From NCBI GenBank assembly GCA_016763855.1, contig JAESSY010000036.1, positions 1 to 64,000 of the forward strand: DNA of 64,000 nt, read 5' to 3'. The notes below the pieces were generated by a model, which saw nothing but the letters and a program-made list of their open reading frames with translations, did no database searches and was not told the DNA's origin. Each line of letters opens with the position of its first letter. Positions within the stretch are counted from its first letter, which is position 1. Position numbers and translations under genes: made by a program. This DNA comes from Pseudomonadales bacterium. Lineage in GTDB: Bacteria > Pseudomonadota > Gammaproteobacteria > Pseudomonadales > Azotimanducaceae. Below, piece by piece: positions 29,973 to 42,710 of this stretch.

Positions 29973-31808
29973 ATGCCCGCTTATCGATCAGCTACATCCA
30001 CTCAAGGGCGCAATATGGCCGGTGCAAGAGCACTCTGGCGAGCAACAGGAATGACCGATGAGGATTTTGGCAAACCCATCATTGCCATTGCAAATTCATT
30101 TACTCAATTTGTGCCAGGCCACGTTCATCTCCACGACCTAGGCCAATTAGTCGCACGGGAAATTGAAAAGGTGGGAGGTGTTGCAAAAGAATTCAATACC
30201 ATCGCTGTAGATGATGGCATCGCAATGGGACACGACGGTATGCTCTACAGTCTACCCTCCCGCGAGCTGATAACTGATTCCATTGAATACATGGTGAACG
30301 CACATTGTGCAGATGCATTGGTCTACATTTCAAATTGCGACAAGATCACACCAGGCATGTTAAATGCCGCACTTCGATTGAATATCCCAACTGTATTTGT
30401 CTCTGGGGGCCCGATGGAAGCCGGGAAAACAAAGCTGGCCAATCATAATACTAATTTGATACATGCTATTGTCGTAGCCGCAGACGAAAAATATACGGAT
30501 GAGGAGGTTGCAGAGTACGAGCGATCCGCTTGCCCGACTTGCGGCTCTTGTTCTGGCATGTTCACTGCCAACTCAATGAACTGTCTAACAGAAGTGTTAG
30601 GGCTTGCATTACCCGGTAACGGATCACTCCTTGCAACCCACCTTGATCGAAAAGAACTTTTTCTCAATGCCGGTCGAACAATCGTTGAGATTACCCAGCG
30701 CTATTACCTAAATGATGATGAATCTGTTTTGCCTCGCAATATTGCAGACATGAACGCATTCAAAAACGCGATGTCTATGGATATTGCCATGGGTGGATCA
30801 ACCAATACTATTCTTCACTTGTTGGCCGCAGCGCAAGAGGCAGAGCTTGATTTCACTTTGAAAGATATTGATGAACTATCTCGAATGGTACCTAATCTTT
30901 GCAAAGCGGCACCCGCCATAGACAAATATCATATGGAAGATATACATCGAGCCGGCGGCATGATGGCCCTTCTTGGTGAACTCGCACGGGGCAATCTCTT
31001 GGACTTAAACGCAAAAAGCATTCACAGCGAATCCTTAGGCCATGCACTTCAAAAGTGGGACGTGATGGTGACAGAGGATGATGCTGTTCGAGAATTTTAC
31101 CGCGCAGGACCCGCAGGTATTCCAACCCAAACTGCATTTAGCCAACAAACTCGGTATAGCAATCTAGATCTTGATCGACAAAATGGTTGCATTCGGGACA
31201 TGGAGAACGCCTACAGTCAGGAAGGCGGCCTTGCTGTTCTCTATGGCAATATCGCAGAGGATGGATGTATCGTCAAAACAGCAGGTGTGGATGAAAAAAG
31301 TTGGGGTTTTTCTGGCCCCGCTCGGCTATTCGAATCTCAGGATACTGCGGTAGAAGCGATATTGAATGACAAAATTGTCGCTGGGGATGTTGTTGTCATT
31401 CGTTATGAAGGCCCAAAAGGTGGACCCGGTATGCAAGAAATGCTTTATCCGACGAGCTACCTTAAAAGCAAAGGGTTGGGGTCATCTTGCGCCCTCTTAA
31501 CCGATGGGCGTTTTTCCGGCGGCACCTCCGGTTTGTCGATTGGACATGTTTCACCTGAAGCCGCTCAAGGCGGGACAATTGGACTGGTTGTCGAAGGTGA
31601 TGAAATACAAATAGATATCCCGAATCGCAAGATCCATTTGAATGTCGATAAAAGCATTCTGGATTCAAGAAGAAAAGAAATGGATCCGCTTGGATCATGG
31701 ATGCCCAAGGAAAAACGCACCCGGGTTGTTAGCGCCGCATTGCGGGCTTATGCCGCATTAACTACCAGCGCTGATAAAGGTGCCGTCAGGGATGTAGATC
31801 AACTCTAG
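29973..31808 (+). CDS. ilvD: Dihydroxy-acid dehydratase
   Basis: [86 protein letters not shown]. Confidence 0.97.
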   Translation: MPAYRSATSTQGRNMAGARALWRATGMTDEDFGKPIIAIANSFTQFVPGHVHLHDLGQLVAREIEKVGGVAKEFNTIAVDDGIAMGHDGMLYSLPSRELITDSIEYMVNAHCADALVYISNCDKITPGMLNAALRLNIPTVFVSGGPMEAGKTKLANHNTNLIHAIVVAADEKYTDEEVAEYERSACPTCGSCSGMFTANSMNCLTEVLGLALPGNGSLLATHLDRKELFLNAGRTIVEITQRYYLNDDESVLPRNIADMNAFKNAMSMDIAMGGSTNTILHLLAAAQEAELDFTLKDIDELSRMVPNLCKAAPAIDKYHMEDIHRAGGMMALLGELARGNLLDLNAKSIHSESLGHALQKWDVMVTEDDAVREFYRAGPAGIPTQTAFSQQTRYSNLDLDRQNGCIRDMENAYSQEGGLAVLYGNIAEDGCIVKTAGVDEKSWGFSGPARLFESQDTAVEAILNDKIVAGDVVVIRYEGPKGGPGMQEMLYPTSYLKSKGLGSSCALLTDGRFSGGTSGLSIGHVSPEAAQGGTIGLVVEGDEIQIDIPNRKIHLNVDKSILDSRRKEMDPLGSWMPKEKRTRVVSAALRAYAALTTSADKGAVRDVDQL

Positions 31809-31811
31809 AGA

Positions 31812-32360
31812 TTAGCCTGCCCACTCTGATTTAAGGACGCTATAGCGAATATGGTTAACATATTCGCCGTAGAGATTTTCTGCATCTCTTTCTAGACCCT
31901 CATTAACAAGGGATAATCTTTCACAGATCGCTCTGCTGGCAACATTCTTTTCACCTACTTGTATCACAACCTTATTAAGGTTTAAGTGATCAAAGGCGTA
32001 ATCGATAAAAAACTTCACACATCGAGTGACGATGCCTTTTCCGGTTTTGTCTTCCGCCAACCAGTATCCGAGACTAACGCTCGCATTACTTTTGTCAATC
32101 ATATGATAACCACAGCTACCCACTAACTTACCTTCAAAATATATACCACAGATAAAACCAAGATCCTGGGCCAGTTGATCTAACGTAAATTGAATGAATT
32201 TTTCTGAATCTTCAACTTGATAATTCTGATCTAACCAAGGCAACCACTCTCGCAAATACTCACGATTGATATCAATCAAGGCGATCAGTTCTGGGGCATC
32301 GGTCAATTGGTAAGTACGTAGAACGATGTCATCGTTAAGTTGAAAGTGTTTTGTTTTCAT
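31812..32360 (-). CDS. GNAT acetyltransferase (RimJ/RimL-like)
   Basis: VSLGYWLAEDKTGKGIVTRCVKFFIDYAFDHLNLNKVVIQVGEKNVASRAICERL. Confidence 0.9.
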   Translation of the reverse strand: MKTKHFQLNDDIVLRTYQLTDAPELIALIDINREYLREWLPWLDQNYQVEDSEKFIQFTLDQLAQDLGFICGIYFEGKLVGSCGYHMIDKSNASVSLGYWLAEDKTGKGIVTRCVKFFIDYAFDHLNLNKVVIQVGEKNVASRAICERLSLVNEGLERDAENLYGEYVNHIRYSVLKSEWAG

Positions 32361-32497
32361 TGTTGTCTGGATGGTCGTTGTTTTAATTCACCCTTGCAAT
32401 TAGGGCAAATTTGATCAAGAACGCCCTTTGCGCATTCGCGACAAAAGGTACACTCATAGCTGCAGATCACGGCATCAGTAGAGTTCATTAACATCAT
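32357..32497 (-). CDS. Short DUF1272-like Cys-rich protein (46 aa), apparently N-terminally truncated
   Basis: Below the ORF-track size cut-off. MMLMNSTDAVICSYECTFCRECAKGVLDQICPNCKGELKQRPSRQQ; stop overlaps the downstream GNAT start (ATGA). Confidence 0.65.
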   Translation of the reverse strand: MMLMNSTDAVICSYECTFCRECAKGVLDQICPNCKGELKQRPSRQQ

Positions 32498-32815
32498 TTA
32501 CTTATGATAAAATATATTACCAATAGTAGCAACGTTACACATTCCCACTAGGTAATTTAGGCGAAGGGTTGGTTATATTACAGATATGATGAATTCGGAT
32601 TCTATATCGATGGAGACGTATTTGTGATTGATTTTGTTAAGGGAAGGCTTTCGACAGCCGTACGGAGAATCATTATATCTTATACCTATGTACACTGGTT
32701 TATACTTCCTATCTACGGGCATTACTCTCGCCACCAGCCATCCAAAACTACTTCACGAACAGGAATCGTCTTTGAAGAAAGTTTAGCAAGCGTTAGGAAC
32801 ATAAAAGACCAGACA

Positions 32816-33856
32816 TCAGTTATGATCTATCATTAGCTTTCGGGGGGAAGTCCTTCGATCACCCTGCCATAATCCTAAACAACACTTTTTATTTTGTGAC
32901 AAGATTTCTTTAGCTAGAAGTACTGCCCGAGCGTTCTCTGAATGAGACAACATATTCGATCTTTCTTCTAACTTTGCATCAGCTCTTAATCTCTCGTAAA
33001 AAGGTGAAACCCTACCATCAGGATCGGACAACGCTATCCTACGAAGCTTATCTGCCAATAATGCGTATGCATAAGACCTAACAGGATCTGAACCACCTAC
33101 AGCCCATCCCTCTTCATATGATTTACTTAGCCAACCCGATGCATTGTAGTCGCCCAATTTCCATGCTCTTAAATAGAGGGAGAACTTCTCTTCATTTCGA
33201 GGTAATCTCTGTGCTCTGGTACGAATCGCGCTTAGAGAACCTGCTTCAATTGCCATATTTCGAAATTCTGGTATGCGGAGGTATTGATCCCGGGAAATCC
33301 CTTCACAATTTCTATATGAAGATTCCATTCGCAACCGCTCACTCAAAACATCCACACTTCCATTTTGATCTGGAGACAGACTAACTACCATCCCATCTAT
33401 TGCCCTAGTGAAGGAATGTGTTTCTTCTAATGATGTTAAAGCTTGATTAAGCTCTTCCTCTGTCTGAAAACCGAAGTAAGTGCACTTAACTAATGCCTGC
33501 ACCAATTCTAAAGCTGCAGGCGCATTACCTTCTTTTGCTTTAAACTCGAGATCATCGAATTTTTCCCCGACCATCTCAACCTCAAAAAATGTCTCATACA
33601 CCCAAGGTCGCATTGCAATTTTCAAGGCAGTGCTATCTGAAAATTCGATTTCGTATCCAACCGCTTCAACCGAACCATCTTCTTTGAGAACTACTTTCCG
33701 GGGCTTCACTTGCCTCACATCCGTCGCCACATCTCCACGCAGACTTGAAACGTTGTAGATCTGAGTTTCTTGTGAATACCCATGAAAAGCAAATAGGGTC
33801 ACAGCCAAACATACGCTTACCGATATCAAATATGTGAATAAATTCATCACTACCAC
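32816..33856 (-). CDS. Hypothetical secreted protein
   Basis: N-terminal hydrophobic signal-like segment (LFTYLISVSVCLAVTLFAFHGYSQ); no family recognised. Confidence 0.6.
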   Translation of the reverse strand: MVVMNLFTYLISVSVCLAVTLFAFHGYSQETQIYNVSSLRGDVATDVRQVKPRKVVLKEDGSVEAVGYEIEFSDSTALKIAMRPWVYETFFEVEMVGEKFDDLEFKAKEGNAPAALELVQALVKCTYFGFQTEEELNQALTSLEETHSFTRAIDGMVVSLSPDQNGSVDVLSERLRMESSYRNCEGISRDQYLRIPEFRNMAIEAGSLSAIRTRAQRLPRNEEKFSLYLRAWKLGDYNASGWLSKSYEEGWAVGGSDPVRSYAYALLADKLRRIALSDPDGRVSPFYERLRADAKLEERSNMLSHSENARAVLLAKEILSQNKKCCLGLWQGDRRTSPRKLMIDHN

Positions 33857-34163
33857 CTTGCTAATTTAGCACGAAGTTCGATTGCACATCTTAGGCTAAA
33901 TTACCGGTTGTTGATCAAAAATTGTACAATTCCTAGTTGAGTATTTAAGTGCACTTCCAGAAAATCCTTTCCCCTTACGAATATTGTTTACTGGCATCTC
34001 GCAGGCAGACAAAAGGAAAAGAGTTTCAAAGAAAGGATAAACCTAGATTAATCAGTTAAATTTCGACTAAACTCGTAAAGCATTGAAATTTAGGGAAAAT
34101 TCATGACGCATCCATTTAATCCCGTTCATCCTGAGGGTGGAGTTTTGGGTCGGAGTGAAGTGC

Positions 34164-34193
34164 CGGGGTAAATCCGGTCAACCGTTTATTTTA
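34164..34193. repeat. About 30-bp dispersed motif, copy B
   Basis: See copy A at 2861-2890. Confidence 0.55.
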
Positions 34194-34492
34194 AGCAGGT
34201 GAATCATCGGTTAATTCTTTAAACTGTTTTCATTCCCGATGCTGGCGAACCATTCGGTTTCGGGTGGCACCTCGGCCTGCTGATGAAATTCAGCTTTGAC
34301 GAGCTTGCAGCCACCGGTTTCGAAGAGATTTGTCATGCAATAAGAATAATAAATTGACGCATATCTAGAAATTTCCAATAACTAAGTGAAGTCAAGATAA
34401 GCATAGAGCTCCAATTTCAAATTTCTTTTCTTAAGCTATAAATTAAACAGCTTCCCTCAATTTACCAACGTAGGCACTGTAGTGGATTGGGT

Positions 34493-35128
34493 TTACTCCA
34501 GCACTTCACTCCGAACCCAAAAGGGATCATTGCTTGTCCCCTGTGCAGGTACCGCAGGTGGCCTTATGACCCGACTTGCATCCAAGCCTTTTGCCAGAAA
34601 ATCCTCGTCCAATGCCTCTATGATCGGGCCGGCCACTTCCATCATCGGCGTGCCATCCCACCCCCCTGTTTGCTGACGCCACCAGTTCTTGGCAAAGGTG
34701 CTGCCAAAATAGTATTGGGCACTGTTGAGGATGTGTTGCTCGGTATCTTTAGCGTTTACGAGCCCACCGTTCTGCATATGGAACATCAGATCCCACTGCA
34801 ACATCGTGGCAACCAAATGAGCCTCGACAATCCTGATCTCGACATCTGTCAGATCTTCTGGCGTGCGGATTGATTTCACTCAAGTGGCCGCGACCTGGGG
34901 TGTGGAAACACTGAACTCAATCTCTATGAGCATGCGATTTCTTTCCAATTGCAACTCTGTGCGGGTGAGTGCCGCGTTTTGCCGTACCTCAAAAATGAGA
35001 ATGATCAGTCCAAGGAAGACACCGATATTGGCGCCGAGCGCCAGCCAGCGATTGATCCGAGCAAAATTGTCAGTTTTTGACTTAGCGGTTTCTACCCCAC
35101 TGTCATTCGGCTTTATTTGCTCACTCAT
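34493..35128 (-). pseudogene. Membrane-anchored hypothetical protein interrupted by in-frame TGA at 34880-34882
   Basis: ORFs 34880-35128 and 34493-34879 are contiguous and in the same frame; TM segment then EVRQNAALTRTELQLERNRMLIE...TPEDLTDVEIRIVEAHLVATMLQWD. Confidence 0.75.
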
Positions 35129-35241
35129 ATATCACACTCCTGTTCAAGCTGGGCGGCGGACTTCGCATACAATTTCCTATGCTAAAAATAAGAGGCAACT
35201 AAGAGGGGCTTGCGTCCCCTTTACACCCTCACCTTAAGTTG

Positions 35242-36336
35242 CTATTCACAATAACTATTTAATCCCTGTAGTGCATCTCTGGTTTGCTTAACAAGATCTT
35301 CCATCACTTCTGCAACGGGTCGGACAGAATCGAAATATCCAATACTCTGACCAGCACCAGAGTGAATCAGAGGTTCGATGTCATGTTCTTCAATTGCCCC
35401 CAGCAGGTCACCTACCAAGACATCCTGATAGGGCATTTTTAGGGGTGACGGTGCTGAATCAGATTCCCACTCTGTACTCCAGGCTGTTCGAATCTGACGA
35501 AAGGTTTTGCCACTTTCGGATCTCGTTATCACCGTATCCCCTAATCCCGCATCTTTTAGTTTTTTAATGTTCGCCGGATGGAGGTGAGAGCGATGTTCTT
35601 CTGTTAGTAACCAGGCGGTTCCCAACCAAACACCCTCTGCGCCCATCGCAAGTGCCGCCGCAATGTGCCGGCCTGTGGCAACGCCACCCGCAGCTAGGAC
35701 AGGGATATCCCCTGCCTCATCAACAATCTTGGGCACCAATGAATAGGTTCCGATTGGCCCCGTGTGCGCGCCTGCGTCATAACCCTGAGCCACCAGTATT
35801 TCAACACCCGCTCTACGGGCGCGATCAATATGATGAGGAGCGCCAATTAATGCGAGGGTAGTTTTACCGATCGCTTTTGCTCTTGAAATAACCTCAGGAG
35901 GCGATCCGATACCACAGGCAAACATGTTCACAGAGGAATCCAGAACAGCATCAATTTGCCCTGCTTCGATTTCGGCTGAACGAATAAATCGTGTTCGCAT
36001 GCCCGGACCACTGGCTTTAGGGACTTGGTATTTACTAATCAAACCTTCAACAAAATCTTTATGTTCTGCGGGTATTTCTGCTTCAATTGCCTCACGACTA
36101 TTATGGGTTGGCATACCTGGCGGCAGAACCAAATCAACGCCAAAAGGTAAATCACCTACGCGTTCTTTTATTTCAGCTAACTCAGTAACAATCTCATGGG
36201 GGAAACGCCGGGTCGCACCATAAACGCCATAACCACAGGCTAGCGTGATCGCTGCTACGACTTCGACGGAGTGCGCAAAACCAAATATAGGGTATTTTAT
36301 GCCAAGCTTTCTGCTTAAGGAGGTGGACAATTTCAC
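35242..36336 (-). CDS. Nitronate monooxygenase / 2-nitropropane dioxygenase family
   Basis: AQGYDAGAHTGPIGTYSLVPKIVDEAGDIPVLAAGGVATGRHIAAALAMGAEGVWLGTAWL. Confidence 0.9.
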   Translation of the reverse strand: MKLSTSLSRKLGIKYPIFGFAHSVEVVAAITLACGYGVYGATRRFPHEIVTELAEIKERVGDLPFGVDLVLPPGMPTHNSREAIEAEIPAEHKDFVEGLISKYQVPKASGPGMRTRFIRSAEIEAGQIDAVLDSSVNMFACGIGSPPEVISRAKAIGKTTLALIGAPHHIDRARRAGVEILVAQGYDAGAHTGPIGTYSLVPKIVDEAGDIPVLAAGGVATGRHIAAALAMGAEGVWLGTAWLLTEEHRSHLHPANIKKLKDAGLGDTVITRSESGKTFRQIRTAWSTEWESDSAPSPLKMPYQDVLVGDLLGAIEEHDIEPLIHSGAGQSIGYFDSVRPVAEVMEDLVKQTRDALQGLNSYCE

Positions 36337-36483
36337 TGTGGGTTTACCTATAGTGTATTAATGAGATTGTCGCAGATCTGGCACTTGATGAAAAACAAAA
36401 GCGCTTCAAAAATAAAAGCTATCCAGACATCTACTCGGCTATTAGGTGTAAGATCAACGCCAATATTCAGAAGGGATTTCTCC

Positions 36484-36894
36484 GTGCTTAAGATCGCAGG
36501 TATTGATCACATTGTCTTGAGAACAACAAAATTGTCAGAGACGCTTCATTTTTACAGTGAAATACTGGGTTGCAAAATCGAGAGGGAGACGTCACCAGAA
36601 ATTGGATTAACTCAGTTACGTGCCGGTGCAGCATTGATTGATCTAGTCACCGTAGATAGTCAACTTGGAGAAATGGGCGGAGGGCCTCCAAGTTCTGGTG
36701 AAAATAACCTCGATCACTTTTGTCTTCAATTGACACCCACAACTGAAGAATCCATTACTGAGCATTTAAACAACCACCAAATTAAAACGGGTAAATTCTC
36801 CCCTCGCTACGGTGCTGAGGGTATGGGTAATTCCATTTATATTAAGGACCCCGAAGGAAATACTGTTGAGCTTCGCATTAAACAGTACGGTTAG
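36484..36894 (+). CDS. VOC (glyoxalase/bleomycin resistance) family protein
   Basis: IDHIVLRTTKLSETLHFYSEILGC, DHFCLQL, YIKDPEGNTVELR; start trimmed to the GTG at 36484. Confidence 0.85.
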   Translation: MLKIAGIDHIVLRTTKLSETLHFYSEILGCKIERETSPEIGLTQLRAGAALIDLVTVDSQLGEMGGGPPSSGENNLDHFCLQLTPTTEESITEHLNNHQIKTGKFSPRYGAEGMGNSIYIKDPEGNTVELRIKQYG

Positions 36895-36919
36895 CGCTTG
36901 GTAAGATGTAAAAGTTCGC

Positions 36920-37849
36920 TTATCGAGCACCCTGCTTTCTCAATTCAACCATCCATTCCTTTCCGGAACTAACACTAAATTTCTTGGCGAAATTTCCTTG
37001 ATTAACAGCAAGACTCAAGTTTCCGCTCGAATCAATAAACAAAAGTACTTCTCCCAGAGGCACATCAGCAAAGGATCTTGAGTAAGGCACAGTTTGCTCG
37101 AAGGCTATTTCAGCACTCTGTCTAATCACTACATCGTATTGCTCACCATAGACAGGCTTACCTTCATCAAACAAATGCTGATCAATGCTGAAAGTAATAT
37201 TGCCTAACCTACCAGTACCCCCGGAAACAAAACCACGTAAAACACCATCCACGAGCCCGCTACTTAGTACATCCAAATGGACAACTTCAGGTGCCATCAA
37301 AGGGCCCACTTCTTCAAAACTAATCACGCCTGCCGCTAATCTCGCACCGACGTAGGAATAGACATCCCGGCCATGGAATGTATGGTAGCGTTCACTACCA
37401 GATATTCGGTTTACTTTCTCATCGATTTCACGAAGAGCATCAATACCATACTCCTTTACAGGGTCAGACAAAGATCCATTGTCTGGGCTGACAAAATATA
37501 AACCATTCTTCGTTTTTAGTACTACAGATTTTCGATCAGTACCCACGCCTGGATCAACCACTGACACAAACACTGTGCCGGCAGGCCAAGTTTGCGCGTT
37601 GTAGGCCAAGCTTTGACTTGCCGCTTTGATGTCATATAAAGGAATAAGGGGGCGAAGATTAAATATACTCAAATTCTTGTCTACGGAATATGCGACGCCT
37701 GTCATCACCAAACCGGAAAAGTCAGCCTGTATTATCAACGCGCCCTTTTCAACTTGGTTGTTATTCGAATCGTTACTAGCTTGCGCGGAAACAGCAAAAA
37801 GTAAACTGGACAAAATAATAGTAAGTGATCTAGATGCTGCCTTTGGCAT
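36920..37849 (-). CDS. SAM hydroxide adenosyltransferase (DUF62) family with N-terminal signal peptide
   Basis: VDPGVGTDRKSVVLKTKNGLYFVSPDNGSLS, TFHGRDVYSYVGARLA; signal-like MPKAASRSLTIILSSLLFAVSAQA. Confidence 0.85.
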   Translation of the reverse strand: MPKAASRSLTIILSSLLFAVSAQASNDSNNNQVEKGALIIQADFSGLVMTGVAYSVDKNLSIFNLRPLIPLYDIKAASQSLAYNAQTWPAGTVFVSVVDPGVGTDRKSVVLKTKNGLYFVSPDNGSLSDPVKEYGIDALREIDEKVNRISGSERYHTFHGRDVYSYVGARLAAGVISFEEVGPLMAPEVVHLDVLSSGLVDGVLRGFVSGGTGRLGNITFSIDQHLFDEGKPVYGEQYDVVIRQSAEIAFEQTVPYSRSFADVPLGEVLLFIDSSGNLSLAVNQGNFAKKFSVSSGKEWMVELRKQGAR

Positions 37850-37991
37850 GATATCTTCCTCTTATCTTCGGTAGTTAGATTTCTTTGACTATATCAAATC
37901 ACCACGTCGAATACCCTCAACGAGGGCCGAGCAATTCTACAAAATTAATATAGGTGGTAGACTGAGCACTTACCCTAGCGCGAGGTCGCTA

Positions 37992-38846
37992 ATGAAGAAC
38001 TCAAAATCCATGCTTTTAATCCTATTGTTCGTTCTTGGGAACAAGGTGGTGGCTGCCCCCGCCTATGTGATGCCAAACACCCATATGCACCCCCTCTCGA
38101 CCCCAAACACCATCAACAAAGATTATCTACTCTACGTACATTTACCTAGGTCTTATGAAGTAGACAAAAAGGTCGACTTTCCCGTTCTCTATTTACTTGA
38201 TCCTTGGTGGGATTTCCCGGTGGTCGCAGGATCACAGAGCGGATTGGTCTATGATGGCGTCATCCCAGCTATGATCATTATCGGTATTGGATATGCTGAC
38301 CTCAGCGCCGACCCTAATCTGTTAAGAAATTCAGACTACACGCCTACACTAACCACAAGTCTTCCCAAGTCAGGCGATGCTAGTGCCTTTCTCCAATTCA
38401 TCAACGAAGATATAATTCCTTTTATCGAAAACCAGTATCGCGTCGATGAGAGTTTTAGAGTGCTGGCCGGATCTTCCCATGGCGGCCTGTTTACCTTGTT
38501 CACGCTTTTTAAAAAACCCACTTTGTTTCAAGGGCATATCGCAATATCACCCGCTGTCAGTTACAACCATCGGTGGCTTTTCCAGAGAGAGTCGATATTT
38601 TTTGCAAAAAATGATTCACCTACACTTAATACAAACCTTTATATGACAGTAGGAAGTCACGATCAGATAGACAACTTTACAAATGAAACGATAGCATTTA
38701 ACAACATTATCAAAGACAGACCTTACTCAAAATTCAATTACAAATTTGAAGTACGCAAGAACGAGCACCATGCCAGTGTCAAGCTAGGCGCTTTCAGTCA
38801 GGGTCTTACCCACGCCTTTTCTACTTACAAGCGCAGCAAAAAGTGA
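37992..38846 (+). CDS. Secreted alpha/beta hydrolase, esterase-like
   Basis: Signal-like N-terminus; YLLDPWWDFPVV, LAGSSHGGLFTLFTLFKKPTLFQGHIAISPA. Confidence 0.8.
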   Translation: MKNSKSMLLILLFVLGNKVVAAPAYVMPNTHMHPLSTPNTINKDYLLYVHLPRSYEVDKKVDFPVLYLLDPWWDFPVVAGSQSGLVYDGVIPAMIIIGIGYADLSADPNLLRNSDYTPTLTTSLPKSGDASAFLQFINEDIIPFIENQYRVDESFRVLAGSSHGGLFTLFTLFKKPTLFQGHIAISPAVSYNHRWLFQRESIFFAKNDSPTLNTNLYMTVGSHDQIDNFTNETIAFNNIIKDRPYSKFNYKFEVRKNEHHASVKLGAFSQGLTHAFSTYKRSKK

Positions 38847-39463
38847 AAGCTTTAACAAGTATTGCTGAATTGGAAGCGGTATATGGTCAACCCATGGATA
38901 GAGCATTGTGGAAAGAAATTGATCATATCAGTGATCACTATCAATCATTTATCAAGCAATCTTCTTTCTTGATCCTCGCGACTATCGGAGACAAAGGCAT
39001 TGATTGTTCACCCCGGGGTGATCCACCTGGATTTGTCAGTGTACTGAATAAGAAGTGCATTCAGATTCCTGATAGACGCGGTAATAACAGGATAGATTCA
39101 CTGCGTAATATTATTGTGAACCCGGAGGTTGGTATCATCTTTCTCATTCCGGGAATAGGAGAAACCATTAGACTCCGCGGCAAGGCAAAGATACTCATTG
39201 ACCCCGAGCTTTGTGAATCATTTTCTATCAAAGGCAAACCCGCCTCAAGCGTACTTTCGATTGATGTGACTGCAGTCTTTTTTCAATGCCAAAAGGCACT
39301 AGCCAGATCACAATTATGGAAATCAGAAAATCACATTGATAAAAACAGCTTGCCCACAGCAGGCGAAATGGCAGGTGCATTTGCCAAAGCCAAGAACATA
39401 GATTTTGATGCTCGAAGCTATGACAAAAATTATCCGGATTATATGAAAGAGACAATTTACTAA
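38843..39463 (+). CDS. Pyridoxamine 5'-phosphate oxidase-related FMN-binding family
   Basis: SSFLILATIGDKGIDCSPRGDPPGFV, IPDRRGNNRIDSLRNIIVNPEVGIIFLIPG; GTG start overlapping the upstream stop. Confidence 0.85.
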   Translation: MKALTSIAELEAVYGQPMDRALWKEIDHISDHYQSFIKQSSFLILATIGDKGIDCSPRGDPPGFVSVLNKKCIQIPDRRGNNRIDSLRNIIVNPEVGIIFLIPGIGETIRLRGKAKILIDPELCESFSIKGKPASSVLSIDVTAVFFQCQKALARSQLWKSENHIDKNSLPTAGEMAGAFAKAKNIDFDARSYDKNYPDYMKETIY

Positions 39464-39500
39464 TGGTGCAAATCAGACATCAAACTTCAGGAATCGAATC

Positions 39501-39989
39501 ATGTTAGGTATTACACAAACCAAGTTACCTGATCATGCTTTGCTTGCACGCTATACAAAAGATGGCTCACATACCGATTGTTACAGCTGTAATATCGAAA
39601 AACCTGTCAGCCTTGCAGAGTTCATTACTGCCTTTTACGGTACTCCTCTCTTTAAACTTGAAAGACTGATGCTGAAACTTATTGGTAAACCTTCAAGTGA
39701 TGTAGACCTATTAAATTTAGCGGCAGCATCAACAGACAACTTCTCCGCATGGACGGTTGAAACCAGAGAAGAAGATCAGATATTACTTTGCGATTTCCAA
39801 GGTAAAACGCGATCCTGGCTTATGCTTAGCAAAAAAGACGATAGTACCTGTTTATTTTTTGGTTCTGCCGTGATTGTACAAGAAGCGAACGGAGAGATTG
39901 GTATGGGATTTAAATTGTTAATGGGCTTTCACAATCTCTATTCTGTCTTACTACTATATTCAGCCCGGAAAAAGTTACAAAGCGATTAG
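39501..39989 (+). CDS. Hypothetical protein
   Basis: Complete ORF closely following 38843-39463, same strand; possibly DUF2867-like. Confidence 0.55.
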   Translation: MLGITQTKLPDHALLARYTKDGSHTDCYSCNIEKPVSLAEFITAFYGTPLFKLERLMLKLIGKPSSDVDLLNLAAASTDNFSAWTVETREEDQILLCDFQGKTRSWLMLSKKDDSTCLFFGSAVIVQEANGEIGMGFKLLMGFHNLYSVLLLYSARKKLQSD

Positions 39990-40043
39990 GCTCTTTCAGA
40001 TCGCGTCGTTCAGTAATATCTGACTAGACACCATAGTCCCGCT

Positions 40044-40323
40044 CTACTTTAGCAACCCTAGTTTTGTAACGGGTATACCAACGATTCTTTCCATTGTCTT
40101 GTGCTTCGCGGTGGCAGCGTTTGCCTTCCATGCCTTTATCGATTCTAGGTCTGCCCAATATGAAACAGTGATACTCGATTCACCACTAGCAGACTCAACA
40201 CCTAAAAATCCAGGTTGCTCCATTGCAAGTGCAACCATTTTTTTCGCCATTTCATCATAGCCTGAGTCATCATCTGACTTCTGTGAGGTGAAGATGACAG
40301 TATAGTAAGGGGGTGATGGCGTG

Positions 40324-40337
<14 letters not shown>
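40044..40337 (-). CDS. Antibiotic biosynthesis monooxygenase (ABM) domain protein
   Basis: YDEMAKKMVALAMEQPGFLGVESASGESSITVSYWADLESIKAWK. Confidence 0.8.
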
Positions 40338-42537
<2,200 letters not shown>

Positions 42538-42710
42538 GTCATTAGGGAGAGGCCATTAGAACAACGAGAATAAAATGCTAAGCTTGATCTTTATAAGGCT
42601 TTAGTCAGAAATTATCAATTTCAATTCACATCCTGAAATTGGCGAGTTAGGATAGCGGTCTAAATTCTACAACCGCAAACTATTTAACAAAAAGAAGGAG
42701 CAAATTATCC

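Noticed and set aside
34487-34873. + strand 128-aa ORF overlapping the 34493-34879 - strand ORF
   Set aside because: Antisense shadow ORF of the - strand gene, with no recognisable protein features.
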